Part shown: one piece after another, positions 24,001-35,015 of the stretch
How the letters are laid out: every line of letters begins with the position of its first letter
How positions within the stretch are numbered: the first letter of the stretch is position 1
Origin: Siderastrea siderea
Lineage: Eukaryota > Cnidaria > Anthozoa > Scleractinia > Rhizangiidae
Length of the DNA: 64,000 nucleotides
Assembly (NCBI GenBank): GCA_964030785.1
Contig: OZ034969.1
Location: 44,615,201 to 44,679,200 of the forward strand
Direction: 5' to 3'
Notes under the pieces: model-generated
Told to the model about the DNA's origin: nothing
The model's database searches: none
What the model saw: only the letters and a program-made list of their open reading frames with translations
Made by a program: the position numbers and the translations under genes

Positions 24001-26400
24001 GTTCCCCTTCTTTCTGCTCTGTGTTCCCCAACTGTTTTCTCTCTGTTCCTCTTCTTTTTACCCTGTGTTCCCCTTCTTTTTACCCTGTGTTCCCCTTCTT
24101 TTTACCCTGTGTTCACTTCTGTTTACCCTGTGTTCCCCTTCTTTTTACCCTGTGTTCCCCTTCTTTTTACCTTGTGTTCCCCTTTTTTTTACCCTATGTT
24201 CCCCTTCTTTCTTCTCTGTGTTCCCCTTCTTTTTACCCTGTGTTCCCCTTCTTTCTTCTCTGTGTTCCCCTTCTGTTTACCCTGTGTTCCCCTTCTCTTT
24301 ACCCTGTGTTCTCCTTCTTTTTACCCTGTGTTCCTCAAATGTTTTCTCTCTGTTTCTCTTCTTTCTACCCTGTTTTCCCCTTCTGTTTGCCCTGTGTTCC
24401 CCTTCTGTTTACCCTGTGTTCCCCTTCTTTTTACCCTGTGTTCCCCTTCTTTTTACCCTGTGTTCCTCTTCTTTTTACCCTGTGTTCCCCTTCTTTTTAC
24501 CCTGTGTTCCCCTTCTGTTTACCCTGTGTTCCCCTTCTCTTTACCCTGTGTTCCTCTTCTTTTTACCCTGTGTTCCTCAACTGTTTTCTCTCTCTTTCTC
24601 TTCTTTCTACCCTGTGTTCCCCTTCTGTTTGCCCTGTGTTCCCCTTCTTTCTACTCTGTGTTCCCCAACTGTTTTCTCTCTGTTCCCCTTCTTTTTACCC
24701 TGTGTTCACTTCTGTTTACCTCTGTTCCCCTTCTTTCTTCTCTGTGTTCCCCAACTGTTTTCTCTCTGTTCCCGTTCTCCTTACCCTGTGTTCACTTATG
24801 TTTACCCTGTGTTCCCCTTCTTTTTACCCTAAGTTCGCAACTGTTTTCTCTCTGTTCCTCTTCTTTTTCCCCTGTGTTCCCCAACTTTTTTTTCTCTGTT
24901 CCTCTTCTTTTTACCCTGTGTTCCCAACTGTTTTCTCTCTGTTCTTTTTCTTTTTACCCTGTGTTCCCCTTCTTTCTACCCTGTGTTCCCCAACTGTTTT
25001 CTCTCTGTTCCTCTTCTTTCTATCCTGTGTTCCGCAACTGTTTTGTCTCTGTTCCCCTTCTTTTTACCCTGTGTTCCCCAACTGTTTTGTCTCTGTTCCC
25101 CTTCTTTTTACCCTGTGTTCCCCAACTGTTTTCTCTCTGTTCCCCTTCTTTCTGCCCTGTGTTCCCCAACTGTTTTTTCTCTGTCCCTCTTCTTTTTACC
25201 CTGTGTTCACTTCTTTTTACCCTGTGTTCCCCTTCTTTTTACCCTGTGTTCCCCTTCTTTCTACTCTGTGTTCCCCTTCTTTCTGCTCTGTGTTCCCCAA
25301 CTGTTTTCTCTCTGTTCCCCTTCTTTCTGCTCTGTGTTCCCCAACTGTTTTCTCTCTGTTCCTCTTCTTTTTACCCTGTGTTCCCCTTCTTTCTACCCTG
25401 TGTTCCCCTTCTTTTTACCCTGTGTTCCCCTTCTTTTTACCCTGTGTTCCCCTTCTTTTTACCCATTGTTCCCCTTCTTTTTACCCTGTGTTCCCCTTCT
25501 GTTTACCCTGTGTTCCCCTTCTTTCTACCCTGTGTTCCCCTTCTTTCTACTCTGTGTTCCCCTTCTTTTTACCCTGTGTTCCCCTTCTTTTTACCCTGTG
25601 TTCCCCTTCTTTTTACCCTGTGTTCCCCTTCTTTTTACCCTGTGTTCCCCTTCTGTTTACCCTGTGTTCCCCTTCTTTCTACCCTGTGTTCCCCTTCTTT
25701 CTACCCTGTGTTCCCCTTCTTTCTACCCTGTGTTCCCCTTCTTTCTACCCTGTCTTTCGCAACTGTTCACTCTCTGTTCCCCTCCTTTTTACCCTGTGTT
25801 CACTTCTGTTTACCCTGTGTTTCCCTTCTCTTTACCCTGTGATCCCCTCCTTTCTACCCTGTGTTCCCCTTCTTTTTACCCTGTGTTCCCCTTCTTTTTA
25901 CCCTGTGTTCCCCTTCTTTTTACCCTGTGTTCCCCTTCTTTTTACCCTGTGTTCCCCTTCTGTTTACCCTGTGTTCCCCTTCTTTCTACCCTGTGTTCCC
26001 CTTCTTTCTACCCTGTGTTCCCCTTCTTTTTACCCTGTGTTCCCCTTCTTTTTACCCTGTGTTCCCCTTCTTTTTACCCTGTGTTCCCCTTCTTTTTACC
26101 CTGTGTTCCCCTTCTGTTTACCCTGTGTTCCCCTTCTTTCTACCCTGTGTTCCCCTTCTTTCTACCCTGTGTTCCCCTTCTTTCTACCCTGTGTTCCCCT
26201 TCTTTCTACCCTGTCTTTCGCAACTGTTCACTCTCTGTTCCCCTCCTTTTTACCCTGTGTTCACTTCTGTTTACCCTGTGTTTCCCTTCTCTTTACCCTG
26301 TGATCCCCTCCTTTCTACCCTGTGTTCCCCTTCTTTTTACCCTGTGATCCTCTTCTTTCCACTGCCTCTTCCCCTTCTTTTTTCTGTCTTTCCCTTTTTT
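18010..26400. repeat. 8.4-kb pyrimidine-rich minisatellite, 22-bp unit
   Basis: About 380 units of 22 bases. One type begins TTCCCCTTCTTTTTACC and ends CTGTG. A second begins TTCCCCAACTGTTTTCTC and ends TCTG. Further variants have TTCCACTTCTG or ATCCCCTTC heads, and a minority of units are 20 bases long. The first 500 bases and the last 60 are more degenerate. The period is not a multiple of three and the sense strand has few stop words. Each frame therefore stays open for hundreds to 2000 codons of repetitive Ser/Leu/Phe/Pro/Cys text, which is not evidence of a protein. It lies wholly within intron B-C. Confidence 0.95.
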
Positions 26401-26426
26401 GTACTTTATGTTCTACTTCGTTTTAT

Positions 26427-29400
26427 TAGTTCATGGGCCAGGACCCCAAAATTTCGAATTTCGTACCACTGTTAGGGACAAAGGCTATTATACCTTTTTA
26501 GAAACCTCGTTGCCTCTACTTTAATTTCATGTATGATAGCCGTACTAACGGCATAGCTTTCTTGTTTAAATCACGTGATCAAATGACGTCACTAATATTA
26601 TGGAATATTACTTTTCTTGACTGACTATTGCAATATAAAATGTTTTACTTTGTAAATTGTAAACAGGCTCTGGCTTAAATACGATAAATAAATGCCAGAG
26701 GTTGTTTCGAGTTCGAGATTTCTTTACAAAGACGTTTCGGTTTGGTTGCTATGGCAGCGAAGCCTCATTTCCTTTATAAGAAAGGTTTCTCCATATTTTT
26801 TTCGAGTTTTTATTAATTTTTTAATTCGCTCTCTAAATGTACTCTCTACGGCCTTTTGGCAAGAATTGTTCACAGTTCTAGTCGTATTCTAGCCTGTAAC
26901 TAACTAAACTTCAGCTTCTTTAGCATTTGAAAGTTAGAATGAAATGACGTCATCGTGAAAAAAACTACTTTTGTGCAAGCCATGTAGGAAATTTCTTTGG
27001 TCACATTTCATAACGTGTTAAATAAAGCTTTCAGCTAGAAATGTGATTTATGAATAGAATATATCCTCAAAATCGTAATTTTCTCCTCATTACCATGGCA
27101 ACGGTTATACTAGGAAGGGAATCCTTCACTACACGACAAACTTTCAGTACAAGATCTGTTCTGCTTTACTTAAGTCGTGTTTATTACTTTTCTTCTTGAT
27201 GTTAATACCTATAATCATCATCGTCGTCGTCAGTCTCGGCGATAGCCTCCGTCGGGTCCTCATGCCGATTGACACAGTCTTGCAATCTACACAAATCCGT
27301 GCACTGTAAACCATTTGAAAGACAAGTGCATTTTGGCAGCTCTCAGCGCCTCTTACACTGGCAGGATAACAACTCCAACACAGCCATGGACGCTGGCTCT
27401 CCACTCATCCAGTTAACTATCAGCCTCCCTTCCTCAAGACTCCACCCATGGCCAACTGGAGAGGATATCTGCGGCAGCTCTGGAGGCTTCGGCGCCATAT
27501 CGCAGCCTGGTAGATGGCCCGATAGCACTGCTTGCGCAGAGTGTCGACGCATGGTGGTAGGTGGTTGGATTCGAGGTCTCCTTTCTTGGTGCAAAAGAGA
27601 CGGTACCGCAGGTCATTTACGTCACTGGTTCCCGGATTTGAACTGAACATGAAGCAGGTGAACTCTTGGAGGCGTGTAAACAGCTCATCCGATACTTCCC
27701 ACTCAGTACCAAGCGCTTGGAATAGCTCTCTGAATTTCACGTGTCGCTTCGTTATACTCAATGCAGACAGTTTTCCTTACCTAATGAAAAGGCACTGACG
27801 CTGTCACAACAAGTAAAAGAGTGTAACCCAGCAAGACATCTGCACAGCTCTGAACCGTGGCGCTGAACAACATGTGTGATGTCGATATACCTAATTCGGG
27901 CCTGTGTTCCGCACTTCATATACACTGTAGAGGGAATGAGACTCTTCAACGCAAGGCAAAGCACGAACACATCAGTATCGTCAGATGAAATCACGACTGT
28001 AGCGCAGCCATTTCTTCCTGCATCACATGTGTGTAGTAGCAGCCTTGTGTCTACCTTCTCTTGTGTAGACCTTAGCTCTTCTTCACAGTACTGATCATAA
28101 ACTATCTGACGAGATTTCATAGCACTCTTCTCCTCCTGTGGCGTACAGCTTCTTCCTTGCAAGCTTGACACTGCAACATTCCTTCCGCCATTTGTTAACG
28201 ATGAAGTGTATCAGTTTCTACTTGTTCTCTGGGTTCGACAGAGATCCTCTCCACTGCTATACTCGATGATCAGGCCGAGTGTTTCTGTATTCATTGCCCA
28301 TCTCAACTCCTCTCTTCTCCCTTTCGTCCTTTTCTGCATTCTTTATCGATATCTTCGGGTAGTCATCAAACACAGCATCGATCCTTGCGCTGCTAGCGCC
28401 TTCAAATAGAACGATGGAAAGCAGCATATCTGCAACTTCTCTAAATGGTCCTTTGGACCATTGCCATACCATCGATTATGTAAGCCGACTGGGGTGCTAG
28501 ATTTTCAACCGCCGGGGCATCTTTCTGTAACTCTTTTGCCAATGAGGATTTCGCTGTTTTCTTCAGGTAGCCATCAGAAGCGGCTAGAGACCAAGGTAGC
28601 GGACCCAGTGGATGAGAGAGTACCTCTCTCATGCTGAGTTGCCTTGCCTCTGCAATAACAGTCAACTGTGCAAACAGTGCAAAGTCGGCCTTAAGTACAA
28701 TCTCTTTGGCGGTTCCTTTTCGCGCTCCGCTCTTGTTCATGTGGCTGAAGGTCTTTAGCTTTGCCTTTGACATTGTATCGTGAAATCTCACTTTCGGGGG
28801 ATTAGCCTCCAGCCTTTCCTCGCTGAACTTGCGGTAGGCTCTTTCGCCCAGATCTTTGGCTTGTAGATCACGAGCAACATCCTCAGTGGCCACCTTTCCT
28901 GTGGACAAACAGATGCGGTCTTGCCCTTGGCCTGAAACGGGTTCACCCAGCCCTCCAGTTTTGACAGTAAAGACTGTAAATCGACTTCATCTCTTGCAAT
29001 CTCAGGCTGCATTTTCATATGAAAGTTTAGCTGATTTACAGAAAAAATATTGTCAGAATATTACTTTAGGTTTTAGAGGACCGAATAATCCATCTTTTTA
29101 GTTGCGAAGGATAGCGGCAAACCATATGGGCCTAATTCAATCTCACGGTCCTCGATTACTGGCAGAATCAGAATCACTGGCAGTATTCGCTCAATCTCTG
29201 CTAACAAAATCCCTTCAAAATGTTCTTGGAATCATTGTATGTAAAGAGTGTTTATCGAGGTCTTTTGCTAATAAGAAATGCAAGAATCGGGCGAAACAAA
29301 AGAATTACAGTACCTGACATGTACGCCGCCATATTAGTTACCCATAATAGATAGCAAATCATGCAGCTGATTTTGTTTTTACAAAAAAGCGCTAAATAGC

Positions 29401-29682
29401 ATGTTTTCAAATTAGACACTGCAAAAATATTAATGACCACATCTTCTGTCTGTATTTCTTGACCTCGATATTAATCCGTATTTGGGACGGATGTTTTCTG
29501 AGCCTCGTTTTCATGTCGGAGGATAATTTTGGAGATTTTTAGTTATAAAAATAAACCCTTAAGCTACGCAGTGGGGATGACTGTCATAATTTTTTTCAAT
29601 ACTTCCGTACATTTTTCAAAATGACACTACTTACAATTTGTCCCTAAAACTGGTAAGAAACTTTGCTCTGGCCCATGGACTA
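26427..29682. mobile_element. 3.3-kb DNA transposon inserted in the minisatellite
   Basis: The minisatellite stops at about 26420 and resumes at about 29690. The intervening DNA has inverted ends. The left end begins TAGTTCATGGGCCAGGACCC. The right end, reverse-complemented, begins TAGTCCATGGGCCAGAGC. Both continue to a shared TTAGGGACAAA at about 50-60 bases. A TAT on each side (26424-26426 and 29683-29685) may be a 3-bp target duplication. A single degraded gene on the minus strand fills the interior. The superfamily is not assigned. Confidence 0.75.
27190..29020 (-). pseudogene. Broken transposon protein with PIN/FEN-like and Cys-rich regions
   Basis: On the minus strand a long protein can be followed through at least four frame changes. 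The order is an N-terminal region (28908-28441, LSMREVLSHPLGPLPWSLAA and YIIDGMAMVQ), a middle part (28440-28257, FREVADMLLSIVLFEGASSA), and a core (28110-27770) with KVDTRLLLHT, VVISSDDTDVFVLCLAL and LHSFTCCDSVSAF. A C-terminal region follows (LPPCVDTLRKQCYRAIYQAA, ISSPVGHGW, LELLSCQCKRR and a final Cys-rich tail near 27300). The D-D-TDV and GCD-like motifs recall PIN/FEN nuclease acidic clusters. The canonical GCD is CCD here. The family is dispersed in cnidarians and fish, from memory. Function is unproven. Confidence 0.65.
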
Positions 29683-29689
29683 TATTATG

Positions 29690-30123
29690 TTTTCCCTTCA
29701 TTTTACTTTGTGTTTCCTTCTTTTTACACTGTGTTCCACTTCTTTTTACTCTGTCTTATCCTTCTGTTCACTCCCTCTATCCTTCTTTGTACTCTGTGTT
29801 CCAGTTCACTGTTTATTCCGTGTTACTCTTCTTTGTACTCTGTTTTCCACTTCGCTTTACTCTGTGTTCCCCTCTTTTTAACGTTATAGTGCTCCCTTCA
29901 CTTTACCCTTTCGTCAACTTTGTTTTACCTTGTTACCTCTTTTACCCTGTGTTTCTATTCTTTGTTCTTTGTTTTCGCCTCTTTTGCCCTGCGTTCCTCT
30001 ATTTTTACACTGTTTTCCCCTTCTTTTTCCCATGTGTTCGCTTTCGTTTTACCCTGTGTTCTCCTTCCTTTTTTTCTCTGTTCTCCTTCTTTTTACCATG
30101 TGTTCGCCTTCTTTTTACTGTGT
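29690..30123. repeat. Distal, degenerate part of the 22-bp minisatellite
   Basis: The same pyrimidine-rich words (TTTTACTCTGTGTTCC, CTTCTTTTTACC) recur with a period near 22 but with many substitutions. This is the downstream end of the 18-26.4 kb array, separated from it by the transposon insertion. Array edges are commonly more diverged than the middle. Confidence 0.85.
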
Positions 30124-30309
30124 TAAATACGGGAGGAAACAGTGGATGGCTGGGAGGAGTCAAAAGACTGCACGTGTTTTCAATATGGTGGACTCAACTC
30201 AACTGTTTAATGCGCATGCCGACAACATACAAACCGTTGACCAATAAATAGCACTAACTTTCCTCTGTGCCAGCGGTGAGTTGAAATTTGCTGCGTACAA
30301 ATGCTTGCT

Positions 30310-30840
30310 CACATTCTTCAGTCCACTTTCATTTCACTACCTTTCGAAGCAGTTCATGTAACGGTTGCAGCAATGTGAAGAGGTTGGGTATGAAGTTCCA
30401 TAATAATCGTGCAATCCTAAATAGGAGTGACGTTTTATCACATTTTTTGGCCTTCTATCTTCATTAATGGCTGCAATTTTCTCATCTGTGGGATGTCGAC
30501 CTTCTGCATCCGCACGGTAGCCCAAAAACTCAACACTTGGCACCATTAACTCACACTTCGACCATTTAGCTACCATGCCATGCTGTTCCAGCCTGGTCAA
30601 CACCTCACACCTATAGTTGCAAGTGTTCATGGGGTTCTGTTCTGTCTGGCAATGGATACGGGTTGTCTAACAGAACCTGGTTCACAGACACTTTAAAGTC
30701 ACCACGAATGCGTTTACTCCCATCTTTCTTGGGCAAACAGACAATTGGGGAAGCCCACCATGTTACGTTCCACTTCTTAACCACACCCTGACTCGGAAAT
30801 CTAATTCTCTCTCGACTTTTTGACGTAGTGCATAGGGTAC
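30310..30840 (-). pseudogene. Ty3/Gypsy reverse transcriptase fragment
   Basis: The minus strand reads RT motifs typical of Gypsy pol. A degenerate 'PVPYALRQKVEREL' and a 'WASPIVC-PKKDGS'-like region lie at 30840-30680. After a frameshift come VLTRLEQHGMVAKWSKCELM, VPSVEFLGYRADAEGRHPTD and EKIAAINEDRRPKNV, ending in a YLGLHDYYG segment. The catalytic YxDD block between these parts is missing, and there are stops and frame changes. It is a dead 0.5-kb fragment with no LTR in view. Confidence 0.85.
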
Positions 30841-30849
30841 TGGACAGAG

Positions 30850-31085
30850 GGGTTAGTTTCTAAAGAAACTGTGGTGCTGCATTGGTGGGAAAGCAAAACT
30901 TTAGATTTATAAACTGAGTTGATAAGGTCAATTGACTACCGTAAAGAGATTAACAGCTGACATTTTGAGCGTTAGCCCTTCGTCAGAAGGAATTGTGGGT
31001 TGAACTTGGTTTATATGGAGAGCGAGAGAGCTACGCTATTGGTAGGGACACCGCAACGTGAAAAACAAGAATAAATTATTTAAAA
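30850..31085 (-). mobile_element. PLE 3'-end fragment with decayed hammerhead
   Basis: On the minus strand, CTGACGA (about 30985-30991) is followed by AGGGCTAACGCT and then CAAAATGTC. An active motif would have GAAA with a palindromic stem III. Order and spacing are those of PLE-associated hammerheads, but the second core box is mutated. No coding sequence is attached. Confidence 0.45.
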
Positions 31086-31140
31086 AATAATAAAGTACTT
31101 CCTGACTCAGAGCGCAATAAAAAAGTTTTAAACTGTTAAA

Positions 31141-31181
31141 ATGGAATATTTCGTTCGGACCAACCGAACTTCATCAGCCAC
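31141..31181 (-). ncRNA. Hammerhead ribozyme (PLE2, 3' end)
   Basis: Minus strand: stem I GTGG with CCAT (one G-U pair), core CTGATGA, stem II GTTCGG/CCGAAC around a TTGG loop, and core GAAA. TATT follows, in which ATAT forms a palindromic stem III and the cleavage triplet is ATT. Core residues are intact. Stem III is A/U only and weak, so activity is less certain than for the PLE1 copies. Confidence 0.7.
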
Positions 31182-31249
31182 GATAGAAATGTGAATATTA
31201 AGAAGGTTATATCACTTCATAAGGGTCTCAAGGGGCCTAAAATAGTGTT

Positions 31250-32814
31250 ATAGATGTTGGCTAATTCGAATCGAAGCCATTTTCTCTATATTCAAAGAGG
31301 GCTTTCGTAACCGGATCTTAATTGCTTCCCTTATGCGGCGTTTGAACGTGTTGAGAACTTTTTTCCGTGGAGAGAACTTTTGTTTTGCTAGAATCCACCG
31401 AATGTCCCGTGAGCTGGCAATGTTCGTGAACGGCTGGTGAATCCCTTGAAAGATGTTCCTTAATTCTAGTTTCAAGCGCGCGAGAAGTTTCGCCAACGTG
31501 ATTGTTTGTTGCATTTATCACACTGAACGTGATAAACTGTAGCACACTTCTTTAGCTTTTCAGTTTTGTCTTTAACCTGTACCAGTAGCGATGTATGAGA
31601 ATTGACAGGCTTGTGGACGATTGTGACCTCGTGTGATTTAAATGCTCTTTTTAGGCGTTCCGAAATGCCTTTGGTGTATGGTACTGAGGCGTGTACTCTC
31701 TTCTCGTTGCGGGATTCTTCGGACTCTCTCGTGCCGGATTCAGTGTTCGGTATTGTTAGCATCCAACCTGGATAGTTGTTACCTTTCAAAGCTTGCTTAA
31801 CATGCTGAATTTCCTGTACTCTGTCATCTTCTTCAGAAACCAAGGTCTTAGCTCGAAGTAGCAGAGTGTTAACCACAGCTCTTTTATGTTGTAGGTGGTG
31901 GTTAGAGTAGAAATTCAGGTACTGATCCGTATGGGTCGGTTTCCGGTACACTGTGACTTTTATTGAGTCATCTTGGTTCACGTGTAAGCAAGTGTCAAGG
32001 AATGGGATTGTGCCATTCTTTTCTTCCTCTGATCAATGGAATTGAGGTGCTCAGAAAAAGAGCGCACTGCGTATTCATGAATTTTAGTCATCGTGTCATC
32101 AACATATCGATACCACATAGCTGGAGGGGTGGGGGCGGTGTCTAATGCTCTGCTCTCAAAATTTTCCATTTAAAGATTGGCCACAATGGGTGAAATTGGA
32201 GACCCCATGGCGGCTCCTTGTTTCTGTTTGTAGAACTCATTCTGGTATGTGAAGTACGTACTTGAAAGACACATCTTAAGTAAGGTGCTCAATTGTGGTA
32301 CATCCGGAGGACATCTGTCCGGTAGACCTAGGTCGTCTTCCAGTTTTGCCCTGACAACTGGGATAGCTTCGTTAATCGGGATGCTTGTAAATAGCACAGA
32401 CACATCGTATGATACTGGTTTCTGCCCCGGGGGTACTTCAAGGTCTGCGATTTTGTTGGTGTAATCTTCGCTGTTAATGATGTGGTGACCGTTATGACCA
32501 ACAAGAGGTCTTATTATCTTGGCAAGGAACTTGGCCGTGTTATACATTACGCTACCAATGCTCGAAACTATTGGCCGTAGCGCAGCATCTTTCTTATGAA
32601 TCTTAGGAAGCCCGTAGAATTTAGGAACGTTCTCCGCTGTGGGGTACAGTTGGTTATAAAGATAGTCAGGAATTCTGCTCTCTTTACGCCAATCTCTCAA
32701 GGTTTGGAAGAGTTTGTTCTTGAGGGATCTGGTTGGGTCGGATGTCAATTTGTCATACGTGTTGGTGTCTTCTAGTAAGGCCTTCACTTTGTTGTGGTAG
32801 CATAAGGGAAGCAA
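31250..32814 (-). pseudogene. PLE2 reverse transcriptase-endonuclease gene, broken
   Basis: The frame from 32814 reads RT fingers (FYGLPKIHKKDAALRPIVSS), the first catalytic aspartate region (VSYDVSVLFTSIP) and QGAAMGSPISPIVANL, then a stop at 32170. The same frame resumes with the catalytic YVDD (WYRYVDDTMTKIHEYAVRSF). A frameshift near 31980 leads to VTVYRKPTHTDQYLNFYSNH, the linker, and zinc-type cysteines (VQCDKCNK). Another shift leads to the endonuclease (VGETSRALETRIKEHL) and a tail ending near 31250. One stop and at least two frameshifts make it a pseudogene. In life it would combine a telomerase-like reverse transcriptase with a GIY-YIG endonuclease. Confidence 0.9.
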
Positions 32815-32947
32815 TTGAGATCCGGTTACGAAAGCCCTCTTTGAATAGAGACGATGGCTTCGAATTAGCCAACATCTATAACACTATTTTAGGCCCCTTG
32901 AGACCCTTATGAAGTGATATAACCCTTCTTAATATTCACATTTCTAT

Positions 32948-32989
32948 CGTGGCTGATGGGGTTCGGTTGGTCCGAACGAAATATTCCAT
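32948..32989 (+). ncRNA. Decayed hammerhead (PLE2, inverted copy)
   Basis: Same architecture as 31141-31181 but on the plus strand. The first core box reads CTGATGG instead of CTGATGA, a change expected to abolish or weaken cleavage. Stem II and GAAA are intact. Confidence 0.6.
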
Positions 32990-33101
32990 TTTAACAGTTT
33001 AAAACTTTTTTTATTGCGCTCTGAGTCAGGAAATATTTTATAATTTTTTTAAAATCATGTTTCCAGAGCAGGAAAACAATATTTTTGATTGTAAGAATAA
33101 A

Positions 33102-33670
33102 TTAGTTGAATGAAAAGCGTTCCTTAATACCGTGGGGACTAAGTGCGCCGATTTGAAAAATACATTTTTGTTCTAGATTTTTACGGCTTTCCGTGTTACC
33201 CTGGTGTAGGGAAAGGCCGCAGATAGTCATGTGTTGGCTAGAATGATCAGGAGATTGAAATATCGGGAGACTGGTTTGGATGCGTCCTGTCATTTCATCG
33301 TCTCGGAGGTGTTGGCGGACACGGTCGCCTAGTCTCCTCCCTGTTTCGCCAATGTATATCTTTTTGCAAAACTTACCTGTTAAGCAAACGATAACATTTG
33401 CGGAGGTGCATGTAAAGCGATCCGTAATTGTTATCGATTGCCTTGGTCCTGTTATTTTGTCCCTATTGCGAATGAAAGGACAAGTGTTGCATCGCTTGCA
33501 TTAAAAATTACCTGTTGGGTGATCATCAGATTTAAGCACACTTTTGACTAGAAAGTTCCATATGTTTCTGTCGCGTTTTAATGAAGTCAATGGAGGCTGT
33601 CAAAAGATTTTATCCGTCTCATTGTCATTTTGGAGTAATTTAAAGTTCTGTAAAATGATGTTTTTGTTTT
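33102..33670 (-). pseudogene. PLE fragment: linker plus GIY-YIG endonuclease, different family
   Basis: On the minus strand, from about 33670: NIILQNFKLLQND, LKRDRNIWNFLVKSV, then zinc-type CKRCNTCPFI, ITDRFTCTSANVI, and the endonuclease CKKIYIGETGRRLGDRVRQH. It ends GALSPHGIKERFSFN at 33102. This is the C-terminal third of a PLE with the CxxC linker. The family differs from that of PLE1 and PLE2, which lack this linker form. A stop before CKRC and small indels mark decay. The reverse transcriptase part is absent. Confidence 0.85.
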
Positions 33671-33679
33671 CGATTGTGC

Positions 33680-34605
33680 AAAACATCAGGGAACGAGCCC
33701 TGGCAACTTACAAACGAACACTACCAGTCTGGCTACCTTTACAGCTGCACAGAGAGACGAGATCGACGATTTTTGGGAACACTTCAACAGACAAAACGCC
33801 GACATACAGTTTACTAAGGAGATCGAGGAAAATGGTAAAATCTCTTTTCTACACTGCTTAGTTGTCCGTGTCAATAACAAACTACAGACGAAAATTTACA
33901 GAAAACCAACACAGACCACCAGTGAACACGACCACTCATGTTACAGCCCTATTTCTCACAAAGCCACGCCTATACAGACCTTGACAAGACGGGTGCAACT
34001 GGTTTGTGATTCACCTGACAGCTTAACGGACGAAATCAATACTTGGACAACGTACTCAACAATAACAATTACAAACGGGTCTTTATAAGACACAACACTT
34101 ACAGAAACCCCGAACCGAACGCTAGGGACACTAATGCGACACCTGTCACTACTGCAACTATACCTTACATCAAAGGGACTTCTGAAACTACCGCACGGAT
34201 CCTACAACACTACAATATCACCCTACAGTATAGTTGTTTACAAACCTATCACTACTTTCCGACAACAACTGACGAACGTTAAGACAAAGATGAACCGAGC
34301 GACAGACAGGGAGCAGTTTTTAAGATCAAATGCTGCGACTGCTAGGCCAGTTGTATTGGTGAGACCTCCAGAAATTTGAACATATGACTCACTGAACACA
34401 AACGAGCGACCAGAAATGGTGATATCAACAACCAAGTTGCTGAAAACAATCTAAAAACAAACCACAGACTCGACTGGGACTCTGCTAAATGCGTTTCCTC
34501 ACAACGAATCCCTATGGAAAGCTGCTTTACTTCACCAAACCGTTGCCAACAACTACCTGCACCTTACAAACGACTTATTGGCTACAACAACAAGATATAC
34601 AAACA
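33680..34605 (+). pseudogene. PLE fragment: end of RT, linker and decayed endonuclease
   Basis: The plus strand reads the region after the RT palm (NADIQFTKEIEENGKISFLH, TKIYRKPTQTT, LTRRVQLVCDSPDSLTDE). After frame changes come the linker TATIPYIKGTSETTARILQ and the HKPITTF-RQQLTNVKTK segment. A degraded endonuclease follows (YIGET-like at about 34350, HKRATRNGD, RLDWDSA-like), then a tail with LPAPYKRLIGYNNK near 34570. Multiple stops and frameshifts are present. It runs head to head with the preceding minus-strand PLE fragment but belongs to another family. Confidence 0.8.
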
Positions 34606-34980
34606 ATAGACAAAACGACTTATTTTACTAACAATACACCAACGGACATTTGGTTAACAAAAGACGGATCGAAACGCACGAATCACGTTTTACAGTCTTC
34701 ACAGCCAATAACATCACGGCCTTAACTGACAGACGACCAATAACATCGCGAGTTCGTCGACCAATCAGAACAACGACCAGAGACTTAAAACATCTACTGA
34801 AGAATTCACAATTCACTTGACTCTGAGAATGACTTCCGCTCAGGTTGTCGAAACTTCAGTCAATGCCGTCAAAACAGTCCTTCTCAGGACTACATTCACC
34901 CGGACGATCATACTTTACCGACTTATGACATGAATCCTGGGTTCAAACCATTTACAGTGAAAATAAAACCTACTCAAATC
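34606..34980 (+). mobile_element. PLE 3' flank with decayed hammerhead
   Basis: This continues the preceding fragment. At about 34838-34880 the order CTGAGAA, a TGAC...GTC stem II, GAAAC, TTCAGTC resembles a hammerhead. The first box (CTGAGAA, expected CTGANGA) and stem III (CTTC, expected CGTC) are mutated. No reading frame. Confidence 0.4.
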
Positions 34981-35015
34981 CATAGTCATGTATCCATTTT
35001 TTTATATCGCTACAG

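Larger units (their letters stand above)
31090..33050 (-). mobile_element. Penelope-like element with inverted terminal copies (PLE2)
   Basis: A minus-strand PLE coding region is bracketed by about 200-base inverted repeats: 31090-31290 and 32850-33050. These share GGCCCCTTGAGACCC, TTAATATTCACATTTC and a hammerhead. The right copy is the element's own 3' end attached in reverse to its 5' side, the same layout as PLE1. The element is frame-broken. No target duplication is clear. Confidence 0.8.
17806..35015 (+). other. Host gene intron B-C (17 kb)
   Basis: Donor GTTAGT at 17806 and acceptor CTACAG ending at 35015 share phase 1, with joined codon GGA. The intron contains the 22-bp pyrimidine minisatellite, a DNA transposon inserted in it, a Gypsy fragment and several PLE remnants. 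Short unannotated spacers hold nothing recognisable. Confidence 0.7.

Noticed and set aside
18229..26475. Very long open frames, up to about 2000 codons, rich in Ser, Leu, Phe, Pro and Cys
   Set aside because: They are translations of a 22-bp tandem repeat with few stop words. All three plus frames, and parts of the minus strand, are open with the same repetitive text. This is not evidence for a structural protein.
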